Source: an uncultured Prevotellaceae bacterium (GTDB lineage Bacteria > Bacteroidota > Bacteroidia > Bacteroidales > Bacteroidaceae). Taken from it: DNA of 64,000 bases. Positions 36,299 through 45,769 of this stretch are shown piece by piece. The translations under genes and the position numbers were made by a program. The notes under the pieces are model-generated. The model did not search any database. It was not told the origin of the DNA and worked only from the letters and a program-made list of their open reading frames with translations. The stretch's first letter is position 1; every line of letters starts with the position of its first letter. The DNA is taken from NCBI GenBank assembly GCA_902778535.1, contig CACYYG010000025.1, positions 1-64,000 of the forward strand, given 5' to 3'.

Positions 36299-39200
36299 TC
36301 AGCTGTTGTACTCCTGCCAGCTCTTGATCTTGATGTCGTCCTCGCTCATGGCTGTGAAGGCCTCGATGAAGGCTTTGGCCAGACGTACATTGGTGATGAG
36401 CGGGATGTTGTGGTCGATGGCACCACGGCGAATGCGGTAGCCGTTGGTGAGCTCGCGCTTGGTGTGGTTCTTCGGAACGTTGACGATGAGGTCGAACTTG
36501 TGGTCGGCAATGAGATCCATCACCTTGTTTTCGCCTTCCTCATCGGGCCACAGCACGGGGATGGCAGGCACACCGTTGTCGTTGAAGAACTTGGCGGTGC
36601 CGCCGGTGGCATACACCTGATAGCCTTTCTTCACCAGTTGCTGAGCGGGTTCCAGGAGGCTGACCTTGCCCTTGGCAGCGCCCGAAGAGATGAGCACGCT
36701 CTTCTTGGGCAGGCGGTAGCCGGTGGCAATCATGGCGTTGAGCAGAGCCTCGTTGAGGTCGTCGCCCAGGCAGCCTACCTCGCCGGTGGAGCTCATGTCG
36801 ACACCCAGCACGGGGTCGGCGTTCTGCAGGCGTGCGAAGGAGAACTGACTGGCCTTGACACCGATGCGGTCGATGTCGAACTCTGAGCGGTCGGGCTTCT
36901 CGTAGGGTGCGTCGAGCATGATGCGTGTGGCGGTTTCGATGAAGTTGCGCTTCAGAATCTTCGACACGAAGGGGAAGGAGCGCGAGGCACGCAGGTTGCA
37001 CTCGATGACCTTCACCTCGCGGTTCTTGGCGAGGAACTGTATGTTGAAGGGGCCGCTGATGTTCAGCTCTTTGGCAATGGCGCGGCTGATGTGCTTGATT
37101 TGGCGGATGGTGCTGTAGTAGATGTGCTGAGCGGGGAAGAGCATGGTGGCATCGCCTGAGTGTACGCCGGCATATTCGACGTGCTCGGAGATGGCGTATT
37201 CTACTACCTCGCCCTTGTCGGCCACGGCGTCGAACTCAATCTCCTTGGTCTCGGTCATGAACTTCGAGATGACCACGGGGAACTCCTTGCTCACCTCGGT
37301 GGCCATGTTGAGGAAGCGGTGGAGCTCCTCATCGTCGTAGCACACGTTCATGGCGGCACCCGAGAGGACATACGATGGACGCACGAGCACAGGATAGCCT
37401 ACCTCCTCGACAAACTGCTTCACATCGTCGAAGCTGGTCAAGGCTCGCCAGGCGGGCTGGTCGATGCCGAGCTTGTCGAGCATGGCGCTGAACTTGTCGC
37501 GGTTTTCGGCTCGGTCGATGTTCACGGGGCTGGTGCCTAAGACGGGCACGCCCTGACGATGCAGCTTCATGGCGAGGTTGTTGGGTATCTGTCCGCCCAC
37601 GCTGACGATGACGCCGCGGGGCTGCTCCAGGTCGATGACGTCGAGCACGCGCTCCAACGACAGCTCGTCGAAATAGAGGCGGTCGCACATGTCGTAGTCG
37701 GTCGACACGGTCTCGGGATTATAGTTGATCATGATGCTCTTGTAACCCAGCTTGCGGGCTGTGTTGATGGCATTGACCGAGCACCAGTCGAACTCCACGC
37801 TGGAGCCGATGCGGTAGGCACCTGAGCCGAGGACGATGACCGACTTCTCATTATTATAATAATTAATGTCGTGCTTGGCCCTGTACTGCTCACCCTGGGT
37901 ATTGCCGAAGGCGGGCACATGGGTGTAGGTGAAATAGAGGTAGTTGGTCAGCTCGGGATGCTCACTGGCCACGGTGGGTATGCGCTTTACGGAGGGCAGT
38001 ATGCCACGCTCTTTGCGATACTGGCGCACCTGCAGGTTCTCTTTCTCCATGTTGCCGCCCTGGGGCTTCAGCACGAAGCGGGCTATCTGGAAATCGCTGA
38101 AGCCGCAGCGCTTCACCTCCAAAAGGAAATCATCGGGAATCTCATCTAACGCATTGTATTTCTGCAGCTTGTGCTTCAGGTCGACGATGTGCTTCAAGCG
38201 ATCGAGGAACCACACGTCAATCTTGGTCAGCTCTTCGATACGCTCCACGCTGTAGCCTTCTTCCAAGGCCTGAGCGATGGCGAAGATGCGCAGGTCGGTG
38301 GGGTTCTGCAGGGCATCGTCGAGGTTGTCGAACTTTGTGTGGTCGTTGCCCACAAAGCCGTGCATGCCCTGCCCTATCATGCGCAGTCCCTTCTGAATCA
38401 TTTCCTCGAAGCTGCGGCCGATGCTCATAATCTCGCCCACCGACTTCATGCTGGAGCCGATGAGGCGGCTGACACCCGCAAACTTCGTCAAGTCCCAGCG
38501 CGGTATCTTGCAAATCATGTAGTCGAGACTCGGAGCGACGTAGGCGCTGCTCGTTGTGCCCATCTCGCCAATCTGGTCGAGGGTGTAGCCCAGCGCAATC
38601 TTGGCGGCGACGAAGGCGAGAGGATAACCGGTGGCCTTGGAAGCGAGGGCCGACGAGCGGCTCAGGCGGGCGTTGATTTCGATGATGCGGTAGTCGTTGG
38701 TCTCAGCGTTGAAGGCAAACTGGATGTTGCACTCGCCCACGATGCCCAGATGGCGCACGCAGCGGATGGTGATGTCCTGCAGCATCTTCACCTGTTCCTC
38801 ACGGAGCGAGCAGGTGGGAGCCACGACTATCGACTCGCCGGTGTGAATGCCTAAGGGGTCGAAGTTCTCCATCGAGGCCACGGTGAAGCAGTGGTCGTTG
38901 GCATCGCGGATGGTCTCAAACTCAATCTCCTTCCAACCTTTCAGGCTCTCTTCAACCAGAATCTGAGGCGCAAAGGTAAAGGCGCTCTCAGCCAGTTCGA
39001 CAAAGGCCTTCTCGTCGGGACAGATGCCAGAGCCCAGACCGCCAAGGGCGTAGGCCGAGCGAATCATAATGGGGAAGCCAATCTCGCGAGCAGCCTTCAG
39101 CGCGTCGTCCATGTTCTCCACGGCATGTGAGACGGGCACCTTCAGGTCAATCTCTGCCAGTTTCTTCACGAAGAGATCGCGGTCCTCGGTGTTCATAATG

Positions 39201-39562
39201 GCCTCGACGCTGGTGCCAAGCACTTCCACGCCATACTCCTTGAGGATGCCTTTCTGATAGAGTTCCGTGCCGCAGTTCAAGGCCGTCTGTCCACCAAAAG
39301 CAAGAAGGATGCCATCGGGGCGCTCCTTCTTGATAATCTCAGTAACGAAATGGGGGGTGACGGGCTGGAAATACACCGTGTCGGCAATGCCCTCGCTGGT
39401 CTGGATAGTGGCAATGTTGGGATTCACCAACACGCTCTTGATACCTTCTTCACGCAGCGCCTTCAGGGCTTGCGAACCAGAATAGTCAAACTCGCCGGCC
39501 TGGCCGATCTTCAATGCGCCCGAGCCTAAGACGAGCACCTTCTTTAGCTTCTTTTGTGTCAT
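36299..39562 (-). CDS. carB: Carbamoyl-phosphate synthase large subunit
   Basis: A 1087-aa enzyme making carbamoyl phosphate from glutamine-derived ammonia, bicarbonate and 2 ATP, for pyrimidine and arginine synthesis. Two homologous ATP-grasp halves: the first opens VLVLGSGALKIGQAGEFDYS, the second VIVLGSGAYRIGSSVEFDWC (res ~570). The C-terminal MGS-like regulatory domain reads VSLLEPAQQLVKKGYQVYAT. Full length (usual ~1070). carA is not next to it in the window. Confidence 0.97.
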   Translation of the reverse strand: MTQKKLKKVLVLGSGALKIGQAGEFDYSGSQALKALREEGIKSVLVNPNIATIQTSEGIADTVYFQPVTPHFVTEIIKKERPDGILLAFGGQTALNCGTELYQKGILKEYGVEVLGTSVEAIMNTEDRDLFVKKLAEIDLKVPVSHAVENMDDALKAAREIGFPIMIRSAYALGGLGSGICPDEKAFVELAESAFTFAPQILVEESLKGWKEIEFETIRDANDHCFTVASMENFDPLGIHTGESIVVAPTCSLREEQVKMLQDITIRCVRHLGIVGECNIQFAFNAETNDYRIIEINARLSRSSALASKATGYPLAFVAAKIALGYTLDQIGEMGTTSSAYVAPSLDYMICKIPRWDLTKFAGVSRLIGSSMKSVGEIMSIGRSFEEMIQKGLRMIGQGMHGFVGNDHTKFDNLDDALQNPTDLRIFAIAQALEEGYSVERIEELTKIDVWFLDRLKHIVDLKHKLQKYNALDEIPDDFLLEVKRCGFSDFQIARFVLKPQGGNMEKENLQVRQYRKERGILPSVKRIPTVASEHPELTNYLYFTYTHVPAFGNTQGEQYRAKHDINYYNNEKSVIVLGSGAYRIGSSVEFDWCSVNAINTARKLGYKSIMINYNPETVSTDYDMCDRLYFDELSLERVLDVIDLEQPRGVIVSVGGQIPNNLAMKLHRQGVPVLGTSPVNIDRAENRDKFSAMLDKLGIDQPAWRALTSFDDVKQFVEEVGYPVLVRPSYVLSGAAMNVCYDDEELHRFLNMATEVSKEFPVVISKFMTETKEIEFDAVADKGEVVEYAISEHVEYAGVHSGDATMLFPAQHIYYSTIRQIKHISRAIAKELNISGPFNIQFLAKNREVKVIECNLRASRSFPFVSKILKRNFIETATRIMLDAPYEKPDRSEFDIDRIGVKASQFSFARLQNADPVLGVDMSSTGEVGCLGDDLNEALLNAMIATGYRLPKKSVLISSGAAKGKVSLLEPAQQLVKKGYQVYATGGTAKFFNDNGVPAIPVLWPDEEGENKVMDLIADHKFDLIVNVPKNHTKRELTNGYRIRRGAIDHNIPLITNVRLAKAFIEAFTAMSEDDIKIKSWQEYNS

Positions 39563-39600
39563 TGTGATGTATTAAGGATGATTTGTCACTATTTTGGCTA

Positions 39601-39608
39601 CAAAGGTA
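39601..39608 (-). promoter_or_regulatory. Promoter -7 box of carB
   Basis: Minus strand TACCTTTG, 38 nt before the carB ATG. The expected -33 area is occupied by a GAATTACGAATTATGAATT tandem repeat (39618-39636), with no TTTG. Confidence 0.5.
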
Positions 39609-39722
39609 ATAAAAAATGCGAATTACGAATTATGAATTTGAAAAAAAGTAAGCAAAAAACCTAAAAAACTGACATAGCTCTATGCGAACATTTTTATGGA
39701 TAAAATATTCATGGTTATTTCC

Positions 39723-39753
39723 TTTGCCCTTCTCTCGACTTTTCGTAACTTTG
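39723..39753 (+). promoter_or_regulatory. Tandem promoter, upstream copy
   Basis: TTTG (39723-39726), 19 nt, TAACTTTG (39746-39753). The spacer ends CTCTCGACTTTTCG, the same as in the second copy 84 nt downstream. Confidence 0.75.
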
Positions 39754-39806
39754 CGCTCTATGAGCGCGAACTTACTCCGTCTCGGCAAAAAAAAGAAAAT
39801 CTTTCC

Positions 39807-39837
39807 TTTGTTTTGCTCTCGACTTTTCGTAACTTTG
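39807..39837 (+). promoter_or_regulatory. Tandem promoter, gene-proximal copy
   Basis: TTTG (39807-39810), 19 nt, TAACTTTG (39830-39837), 21 nt before the ATG at 39859. Confidence 0.85.
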
Positions 39838-39858
39838 CAGTGTCTAAACACAACCACT

Positions 39859-40371
39859 ATGAAAAAAATATTTTTCCTGGCTCTGCTGACATTCATCACC
39901 ATGCAGGCAAGAGCACAAATGAACCCTGAAGCAGAGGCTCCGCAACTTGAATTTGCCTTACAGCTGAAAGTCACCCTCGGCGAGGCCTTCTCCATCGACA
40001 ACACCCAACATGGCCGGCGCACCGTTATTCCCATCACGGGCGGCACATTCGAAGGACCGCAGCTGAAGGGAACCATCATCAACGGCGGTGCTGACTATCA
40101 GCTGGCAAATGCCCAGGGACGAACAGAGCTTGAGGCTATCTATTGCATCAAGACCGACGACGGCGTTTATATTCATGTACGCAATCGCGGCATCATCACA
40201 AGCGGAACAGACGCCAGCGGCAAGCCGAGTTTCTACTTCCGCTGTGCACCTCAGTTTGAAGCCCCTGCTGACAGCAAGTACGGATGGTTGAACAACTCGC
40301 TTTTCCTCTGTGCACCAACCTTCTCCTCTGATTTTAAAGGCATCGTGCTCAATGTCTGGCGGGTGAAATAA
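39859..40371 (+). CDS. DUF3237 family secreted protein
   Basis: A 170-aa protein with signal peptide MKKIFFLALLTFITMQARAQ and a single DUF3237 beta-barrel (res ~28-170: LQLKVTLGEAFSIDNTQHGR, GTIINGGADYQL, VYIHVRNRGIIT, APQFEAP). Function unknown in the family. The start is set by a consensus promoter 21 nt upstream and by the signal peptide; a duplicate promoter lies further upstream. Convergent with the TraB-like gene, 3 nt between stops. Confidence 0.85.
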   Translation: MKKIFFLALLTFITMQARAQMNPEAEAPQLEFALQLKVTLGEAFSIDNTQHGRRTVIPITGGTFEGPQLKGTIINGGADYQLANAQGRTELEAIYCIKTDDGVYIHVRNRGIITSGTDASGKPSFYFRCAPQFEAPADSKYGWLNNSLFLCAPTFSSDFKGIVLNVWRVK

Positions 40372-40374
40372 TTA

Positions 40375-41280
40375 TTATTTCGTGACGCCCTCTACCTTGT
40401 AGCCAGCCTGACGCAGCAGGTTCAGCACGCCTTTCTCGCCAGGAAGGTGAGCAGCGCCGACGGCAAAGAGCGTAGGCATTTTAGCCATCAGGGCAGGCAT
40501 TTTCTTCACCCAGTCGGCATTGCGGTTGTAGATAAGGGCATCTTCCTCCTCGGGACGGCTGTCGCAGCTGTTGTTCAGCTTGGCATCCATTGCTTCTTTG
40601 ATGGCGTTGAGATCCTGGGTATAGAAGGCTTGAATGACTTTATCAGCCATCTCGTCCATAAAGGCGACATTATCCACCTGGCACATCAACAGTTCCTTCT
40701 GGCGCTCCAGCGTCTGGCTCTTGAAGAGCATGTTCAGTTGGAAGAGGGTCGTCTCCAGTCCGCCCACGTTCTTGCCCTGCTTGAAGGCCTCCTTCTGGAA
40801 ATAGTTGTCAAACTGGTTCTGCGGGTCAAAGCCGCTGGTTTTCTTCAGGTAGGAAAGCGACGACAGCGTCGTGCTCAAGGCTGAGGGCGTCCATTTCCCC
40901 ATCTCCTGGGCAATCATCGGATTGGTCATGTCCATGCCCAGCAACGATTTCATATAGGCGTTCAAACGGTTCATCTCGTCAGCGGTAAGCAACTTGTCGA
41001 GCGTCATACCCTCGGGCAGCAGCATGGCCTGCTGCATCATGGCCAGGGTGTCGGGGCTCTGCATCTCGTCTATAATCAGTTCGCCGTAGACCTGCTGGCA
41101 GTCGGCCATAGCCTGACGGATACCCGGAATGGAATCGACGAAGGCTACATTGGCCAAATGATAGGTACCAACAACGTAGGAGGGTGTAGGCAGATCCTTG
41201 CCGCTTATTCTATAGAGCAGCTGAGCGGACGCACACAATGTTGCGCCCATGAGCATGAGTGCGAAAAAAAGTCTTTTCAT
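40375..41280 (-). CDS. TraB/GumN family protein
   Basis: A 301-aa secreted protein: signal peptide ending TLCASAQ, then the family motifs VVGTYHLANVAFVD (GxxH), YGELIIDEM, and VGAAHLPGEKGVLNLLRQAG (second GxxH). TraB/GumN proteins are putative metal-dependent proteases related to Tiki; the actual substrate is unknown. It is last in a four-gene minus-strand unit, 30 nt after the metallopeptidase. Confidence 0.88.
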   Translation of the reverse strand: MKRLFFALMLMGATLCASAQLLYRISGKDLPTPSYVVGTYHLANVAFVDSIPGIRQAMADCQQVYGELIIDEMQSPDTLAMMQQAMLLPEGMTLDKLLTADEMNRLNAYMKSLLGMDMTNPMIAQEMGKWTPSALSTTLSSLSYLKKTSGFDPQNQFDNYFQKEAFKQGKNVGGLETTLFQLNMLFKSQTLERQKELLMCQVDNVAFMDEMADKVIQAFYTQDLNAIKEAMDAKLNNSCDSRPEEEDALIYNRNADWVKKMPALMAKMPTLFAVGAAHLPGEKGVLNLLRQAGYKVEGVTK

Positions 41281-41310
41281 GTGAATCTCTGACAGAAAAG
41301 GAGCTGTTTC

Positions 41311-42261
41311 TTACAAATCGTTGTAGTTGGAAATCTGGAAGGTCGAGGTGCGCATGTCGCCTGTCTGGAATCCTTTCTTCAGCCAGCGCTTGCGCTGCTC
41401 ACTGGTGCCGTGGGTGAACGACTCCTCAACGGCACGACCCGTAGCCTGCTTCTGCAGCCAGTCGTCGCCGATGGCGTTGGCCAGCTCGAGACCTTTCTCC
41501 AGGTCACCATATTCCATCGAGTGATACATCTGGTCCTCATAGTGAGCCCACACACCGGCATAGTAGTCGGCCAGCAGCTCCAGGCGCACGCTGATCTGAT
41601 TCTTCAGCCTGCTGCTGCCGGCATTGCTCATGTCCTGATGAGCCTTTGTGAGCGAGCCTGTGAGGAACTCCACGTGATGGCCAATCTCATGCGCAATGAC
41701 GTAGGCATAGCCAAAGGTGTTGCCCTGTACACCGAGCTGGCGTTTCATCTCGGTGAAGAACGACAGGTCGATATACAAGTTCTGGTCGCCTGAGCAATAG
41801 AAGGGACCCACCGACGAGGAAGCTGTACCGCAGCTGCTGCTCACGCTGTTAGTGAAGAGCACCAGCGTGGGATTGGTGTAGGTGCCGTTTTGCCCGGACA
41901 TGCAGTTGGGCAGGTTGTACTCCTTGAACACTTTTGCCCACACGTCTTCCGTACTGGCCAAAATCTGCCTGCACTCACGGGCCAAGGCCTTCTCTTCCTC
42001 AGTGAACTTCGTGGTGTCCACCTGTTCGGCCGTAGGACTGCCACCTCCTGTAATCTGTCCGAGGATGTCGCCCAAACCGCCGCCACCAGCATTGATGATG
42101 GAGCCGATGTCAATGCCTCCACCGCCTCCGCCACCAAAGAGTGACATCACAATACCGATAATTACTGCTAAAATGCCACCGCCCAAACCGGCCTTGGCAC
42201 CACTGCTGAGCCCACGCCTATCATCAACGTTCTGGCTCTCACGTCTTCCTGTTAACTTCAT
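41311..42261 (-). CDS. Neutral zinc metallopeptidase (YpfJ-like)
   Basis: A 316-aa protein: short cytoplasmic N-terminus (MKLTGRRESQNVDDRRG), TM helix (~res 27-45, GGGILAVIIGIVMSLFGGGG), a Gly-rich linker and a peptidase domain with zinc motif HEIGHH (VIAHEIGHHVEFLTG, ~res 190). The C-terminus ends SFTHGTSEQRKRWLKKGFQT, the usual family ending. It probably acts in the periplasm; substrate unknown. 28 nt after the DUF4450 gene. Confidence 0.9.
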   Translation of the reverse strand: MKLTGRRESQNVDDRRGLSSGAKAGLGGGILAVIIGIVMSLFGGGGGGGIDIGSIINAGGGGLGDILGQITGGGSPTAEQVDTTKFTEEEKALARECRQILASTEDVWAKVFKEYNLPNCMSGQNGTYTNPTLVLFTNSVSSSCGTASSSVGPFYCSGDQNLYIDLSFFTEMKRQLGVQGNTFGYAYVIAHEIGHHVEFLTGSLTKAHQDMSNAGSSRLKNQISVRLELLADYYAGVWAHYEDQMYHSMEYGDLEKGLELANAIGDDWLQKQATGRAVEESFTHGTSEQRKRWLKKGFQTGDMRTSTFQISNYNDL

Positions 42262-42289
42262 ATTATTACTTATTTATGGTTTTTACAAA

Positions 42290-45217
42290 TCATTGTTGTA
42301 AGGTTACTGACATTAGCCCGATGACGACATCGTTGCTGAGTGTGCGCACAGTGAGGCTCTTCAGATGTTTGTTAGGCTTTAGTCTCATGCACAGCATCTG
42401 CGCAGCACCCCCGGGAATCTCACGGCCATAGACGCCCTTGATTCCCAATGCCTCACCCAAGTTATTGCTGACAGCACCCGTGCCAAGACAGACGCGGACG
42501 GGACGAGGTCCATTAGTGCGGAAGGCCTGTCCATCAATGTAGTAGTCCTGCTCTATCGGGCACCAGTTGTCAGGGTTGCGCAAGGCCAGCGTGTCGGAGG
42601 TATTGTCCGTATAGTTAACCACGACCATGCCATTGTCGATGTGGCTTTGCATGTGGTTGGTGCTGCCGGCCATGAGGAGATAGGCAGCCTTGGCTCGCCC
42701 TTTTAATGGCACAGTGATTTCGTCGGGATAGTTGCTCCACAGCGACGTGTAAGCGATGTTCTTGCCCTGCTTGGGCGTGCGGAAGGGCACACCGGCCACA
42801 TTGAACTGGTCGCGCGAAATGAGGGTGCGGAACACGGAGTCGTTAATCTCGGGCGTATACTGCGGGTGACACCACTCCCCCACTCCCTGCAGCGGAATCT
42901 GCAGCGTAGTAACCAAGGGACGAGGAGCGTAGTATTTGTTCTTGAAGATGTCGTCGACCTCAGCGTTCCAGAAACGGTCGATAACCTGCGGAACAAACTT
43001 GCCAACAGGTGCTGACTCAGTAGCAGGCACTGTCGTTATGTTAGGCGTAGTGTTTCCTTCTCCTGCCGTGGTAACGGGAAGGGTGTAGTCCCACTCTATG
43101 ACCTGATGCCGCTCGGTGCTGCCCTCAATGTCCTTGTAGTTGCCGCCTCCTGTGTTCTGGCGTACTACAATCTGCAACTGCTGGGGGAAACGCTGGGTCA
43201 CTTCCAGACTACAACGCCCGCTATTGCGTGTGTATGTATATTCTATATAGGGCGTGACCAAATGGGCACTGTCCCATTCCTTCGGAAAGCCAGGCCGTAT
43301 GATGCACTTGCCATAGAGTGCCTGCGGCTGTACACCGAAGAGTCCTTGAATGAGCGTTCGCGATGAGATGCCGATGCAGTCGCCGAAGTCACGGTAGCAC
43401 TCGCCACGGGCAGCGTCGAAGTGCGACAACTGTCCGAAATTGGCAGGCGACTGACCATAGTACATCTGATCCAGAATGTTGCCCTTCATCAGCCGGAAGC
43501 CCTCGTCGGAACGTCCGGCCAGGAAATAGGCCAGCGCCGTGTGCATCACCTCGGCAGGAGCCACGTTGTTGATGCTCCATGCGTATGGCATCCAGTTAGT
43601 GGTTGAGATGGTGTGATAATAGGCATCAACGCTGAAATGAGGAATCTCGCTGTCAATGTACTGCGTGGCCTTATAAGCCTGCTCAGGCGTACAGGCGCCG
43701 CAGTCGATAGGCGTGTAGATGCTCCACACGGCAGCACTTTCATGCAGGCGCTTCAGTCCCATAGCATCCTGATACTCAGCCCAATGGCCGGCAGAAGGAA
43801 TCCACAGACGCTCGTTCATGGCCTTGAGGATGGCTTCAGCTTCCTGACGATAGGGCGTGCCGTCCTCGCCGATGATTTCGGCAATGCGTGCGGCGAGCAG
43901 GTTGCCACGATAGTTGTAAGCCGAGGAGTGGGTGACGGCGCCTGCGTTGTAATAGAGGGCATCGCTGGCCCAGATGCAGCAGTAAGCGTCATAGAGATGG
44001 TCGCCGTCGGGGTCGAAGTTACGCTTCTCCCAAGCCAGGTGTGACTTGATGACGGGCCACATCTTGCGCATATAGTCGGCATCGGCGTCGTACTGGAAAT
44101 GCCATAGCAGCTCGTCGATGTAGTTGAGGTTCATGTCGTAATGGTGCATCTGGTCGACACGCTCCGGATTGCGGCAGATGTAGCCGTTGCTGTACATCTG
44201 CGTGCCCCATTTCTTCTCGGCACGTGCCATGTTCATCTCGCGGTCCATCGAGGGATGCGGAATGCTGGGCGCAATGCTGTTCACCTGACTCTTGGCATAG
44301 GCGGAGAAATGGCTGACAGCACGGTCATTCCAGCCAAGTACATCGCCCACGTATGCCGCACGCCAGCCAGCCAGAGGCATACGCCAGCCCACACAGCCGT
44401 GCAGCCATGTTTTCCCGTCCCAATCACCGTCGGCAGCCATTACCAATGCACCGCCAAGGGTGTTGATAAAGGGGTCGGGCGTGTCGAACTGCACCCGCTT
44501 GGCCATCTCCTTGTTCAGGTCGACAGCATCGTTGAAACGCTTGAAGGCATCGCCGTCGTGCATGAAGAAAATCTTATCCTCCATCATCACCAGATGGGCG
44601 AAGTTATTGCTGTGGGTAGCCTCTCCCACCACGAGATTCAGCTCTGTGGGCGACGGCTCGAAGACATCGGGCGGGTCGACGCCGAGATCGCCGTTGCGCT
44701 TCATGCGGGGATTAGCAATGTCGCACACCTTTACCTTCACCTTCAGCGAGCCGCGATACTTGTCGCAGATAAACTGCCAGATGGCACCTTCAGCATCGTG
44801 AAGCGCCACCACATGCACACGGATAATGCCATTACCGAGATGATTCCAGCGATGATCGCCGAGGATATAGGAACGCATTCCGTCGTGATACCACGACTTG
44901 CAGTAGTCAGCCGAGTCGAGCGGCACACCGGCAACCTCGAAGCGCACGCTCTTATAGTGGCCTTTCTTCGCAACGGCGAAGATGGGCACATCGCTTGTCT
45001 CGATGCGATAGTCGGTATAGCCGCCATAGAGGGCACGGGTGAAGCGGTTGGTGCCGTTCTCTGATACAAAGGCGTCGTCCTTCGGCTGATACTGCATCGA
45101 GCGCTGCACGTTACGACGTGCGTCGTTGTATGACGGCAGCACGTCATTCACCGTCTGAGCTCCTACATACAAATAATGTAGGGACAGAAGCAAAAACACA
45201 AGAAAGAATCGTTTCAT
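42290..45217 (-). CDS. DUF4450 family six-hairpin glycosidase-like protein
   Basis: A 975-aa secreted protein: signal peptide ending YLYVGAQ, an N-terminal DUF4450-type beta domain (res ~30-230), then an (alpha/alpha)6 barrel (~320-650; MHHYDMNLNYIDELLWHFQY; CCIWASDALYYNAGAVTHSS; WAEYQDAMGLKRLHESAAVW) and C-terminal beta domains. Related proteins act on plant or host glycans; the precise bond is unknown. Residues equivalent to the catalytic acid/base could not be fixed by eye. The start overlaps the stop of the small membrane gene (ATGA). Confidence 0.8.
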   Translation of the reverse strand: MKRFFLVFLLLSLHYLYVGAQTVNDVLPSYNDARRNVQRSMQYQPKDDAFVSENGTNRFTRALYGGYTDYRIETSDVPIFAVAKKGHYKSVRFEVAGVPLDSADYCKSWYHDGMRSYILGDHRWNHLGNGIIRVHVVALHDAEGAIWQFICDKYRGSLKVKVKVCDIANPRMKRNGDLGVDPPDVFEPSPTELNLVVGEATHSNNFAHLVMMEDKIFFMHDGDAFKRFNDAVDLNKEMAKRVQFDTPDPFINTLGGALVMAADGDWDGKTWLHGCVGWRMPLAGWRAAYVGDVLGWNDRAVSHFSAYAKSQVNSIAPSIPHPSMDREMNMARAEKKWGTQMYSNGYICRNPERVDQMHHYDMNLNYIDELLWHFQYDADADYMRKMWPVIKSHLAWEKRNFDPDGDHLYDAYCCIWASDALYYNAGAVTHSSAYNYRGNLLAARIAEIIGEDGTPYRQEAEAILKAMNERLWIPSAGHWAEYQDAMGLKRLHESAAVWSIYTPIDCGACTPEQAYKATQYIDSEIPHFSVDAYYHTISTTNWMPYAWSINNVAPAEVMHTALAYFLAGRSDEGFRLMKGNILDQMYYGQSPANFGQLSHFDAARGECYRDFGDCIGISSRTLIQGLFGVQPQALYGKCIIRPGFPKEWDSAHLVTPYIEYTYTRNSGRCSLEVTQRFPQQLQIVVRQNTGGGNYKDIEGSTERHQVIEWDYTLPVTTAGEGNTTPNITTVPATESAPVGKFVPQVIDRFWNAEVDDIFKNKYYAPRPLVTTLQIPLQGVGEWCHPQYTPEINDSVFRTLISRDQFNVAGVPFRTPKQGKNIAYTSLWSNYPDEITVPLKGRAKAAYLLMAGSTNHMQSHIDNGMVVVNYTDNTSDTLALRNPDNWCPIEQDYYIDGQAFRTNGPRPVRVCLGTGAVSNNLGEALGIKGVYGREIPGGAAQMLCMRLKPNKHLKSLTVRTLSNDVVIGLMSVTLQQ

Positions 45218-45381
45218 GAGCTACGTCCTTTTCTTTTGTTCCACCAATCGATAACTAGGCTTTCCACCACTGCCAGCAGAATAAGGATGCCCAGCGACAT
45301 CCAGAAGCTTCCCGTAATATCATAAATGACCAGACACACCGTAAAGGTGATGACCCAGCGCAAAATAAATTTCCAGTTCAT
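45214..45381 (-). CDS. Small two-helix membrane protein
   Basis: A 55-aa protein (MNWKFILRWVITFTVCLVIY, then DITGSFWMSLGILILLAVVE, ending DWWNKRKGRSS): two hydrophobic helices and a basic tail. Unknown function. The start at 45381 is 10 nt from a consensus promoter; the longer frame would begin upstream of it. It leads the operon with DUF4450, metallopeptidase and TraB-like genes. Confidence 0.7.
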   Translation of the reverse strand: MNWKFILRWVITFTVCLVIYDITGSFWMSLGILILLAVVESLVIDWWNKRKGRSS

Positions 45382-45391
45382 ATATTGTGTG

Positions 45392-45422
45392 CAAAGATAA
45401 TGTATTTCCCTGATACGACAAA
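45392..45422 (-). promoter_or_regulatory. Promoter of the small membrane protein/DUF4450 operon
   Basis: Minus strand: TTTG (45419-45422), 19 nt, TATCTTTG (45392-45399). A full consensus match. Confidence 0.8.
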
Positions 45423-45438
45423 GAAAAAAGCGCAAAAA

Positions 45439-45467
45439 AAATTGGCTGTCATCACGACAGCCAATTT
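45439..45467 (-). terminator. Strong hairpin terminator
   Basis: AAATTGGCTGTC (45439-45450), loop ATCAC, GACAGCCAATTT (45456-45467): a perfect 12-bp stem, followed on the minus strand by eight T (counting the stem end). Confidence 0.85.
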
Positions 45468-45526
45468 CAAAAACAAACTACTTAAAAACTAATCTACTAA
45501 AACAAATCAAAAAAATTCCTTTTCTG
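45439..45526 (-). ncRNA. Candidate ~90-nt small RNA
   Basis: It starts after a full minus-strand promoter (TTTG-N20-TAATTTTG at 45531-45562) and ends in a strong terminator hairpin with a T8 run. The transcript would be U-rich with no ORF of note. It lies between the small membrane gene and ruvC and has no match to a named RNA that I can recognise. Confidence 0.55.
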
Positions 45527-45530
45527 AGTG

Positions 45531-45562
45531 CAAAATTAGGGCGTTTTAAAGAATCTGCCAAA
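45531..45562 (-). promoter_or_regulatory. Promoter of the candidate small RNA
   Basis: Minus strand TTTG (45559-45562), 20 nt, TAATTTTG (45531-45538). No coding gene lies directly downstream. Confidence 0.7.
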
Positions 45563-45731
45563 TATCCTATTACAAAAAAAGTGTATAATTGACATAAATC
45601 AAAGAAAAAGTAAAGGCCGACATGCTTAGCCTGCCATTTTGTCAAGCAGAGTTGACAAAACCAGCACATTTTTCAAAGAAAAACATGGCCATTTCTTCAA
45701 ACGAGCCAACAAAAGAAAAAAGCGTATTTCT

Positions 45732-45762
45732 TTTGTTCTTCGCTTGTTTTTTCGTAACTTTG
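45732..45762 (+). promoter_or_regulatory. Promoter of ruvC
   Basis: TTTG (45732-45735), 19 nt, TAACTTTG (45755-45762), 7 nt before the ATG. It shares TTTTTCGTAACTTTGCAG with the DUF3237 promoters. Confidence 0.85.
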
Positions 45763-45769
45763 CAGCCGC

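Noticed and set aside
45478..45669. 63-aa minus-strand ORF between ruvC and the small membrane gene
   Set aside because: It spans the small-RNA promoter and its own start lies upstream of it without a promoter; composition looks non-coding.
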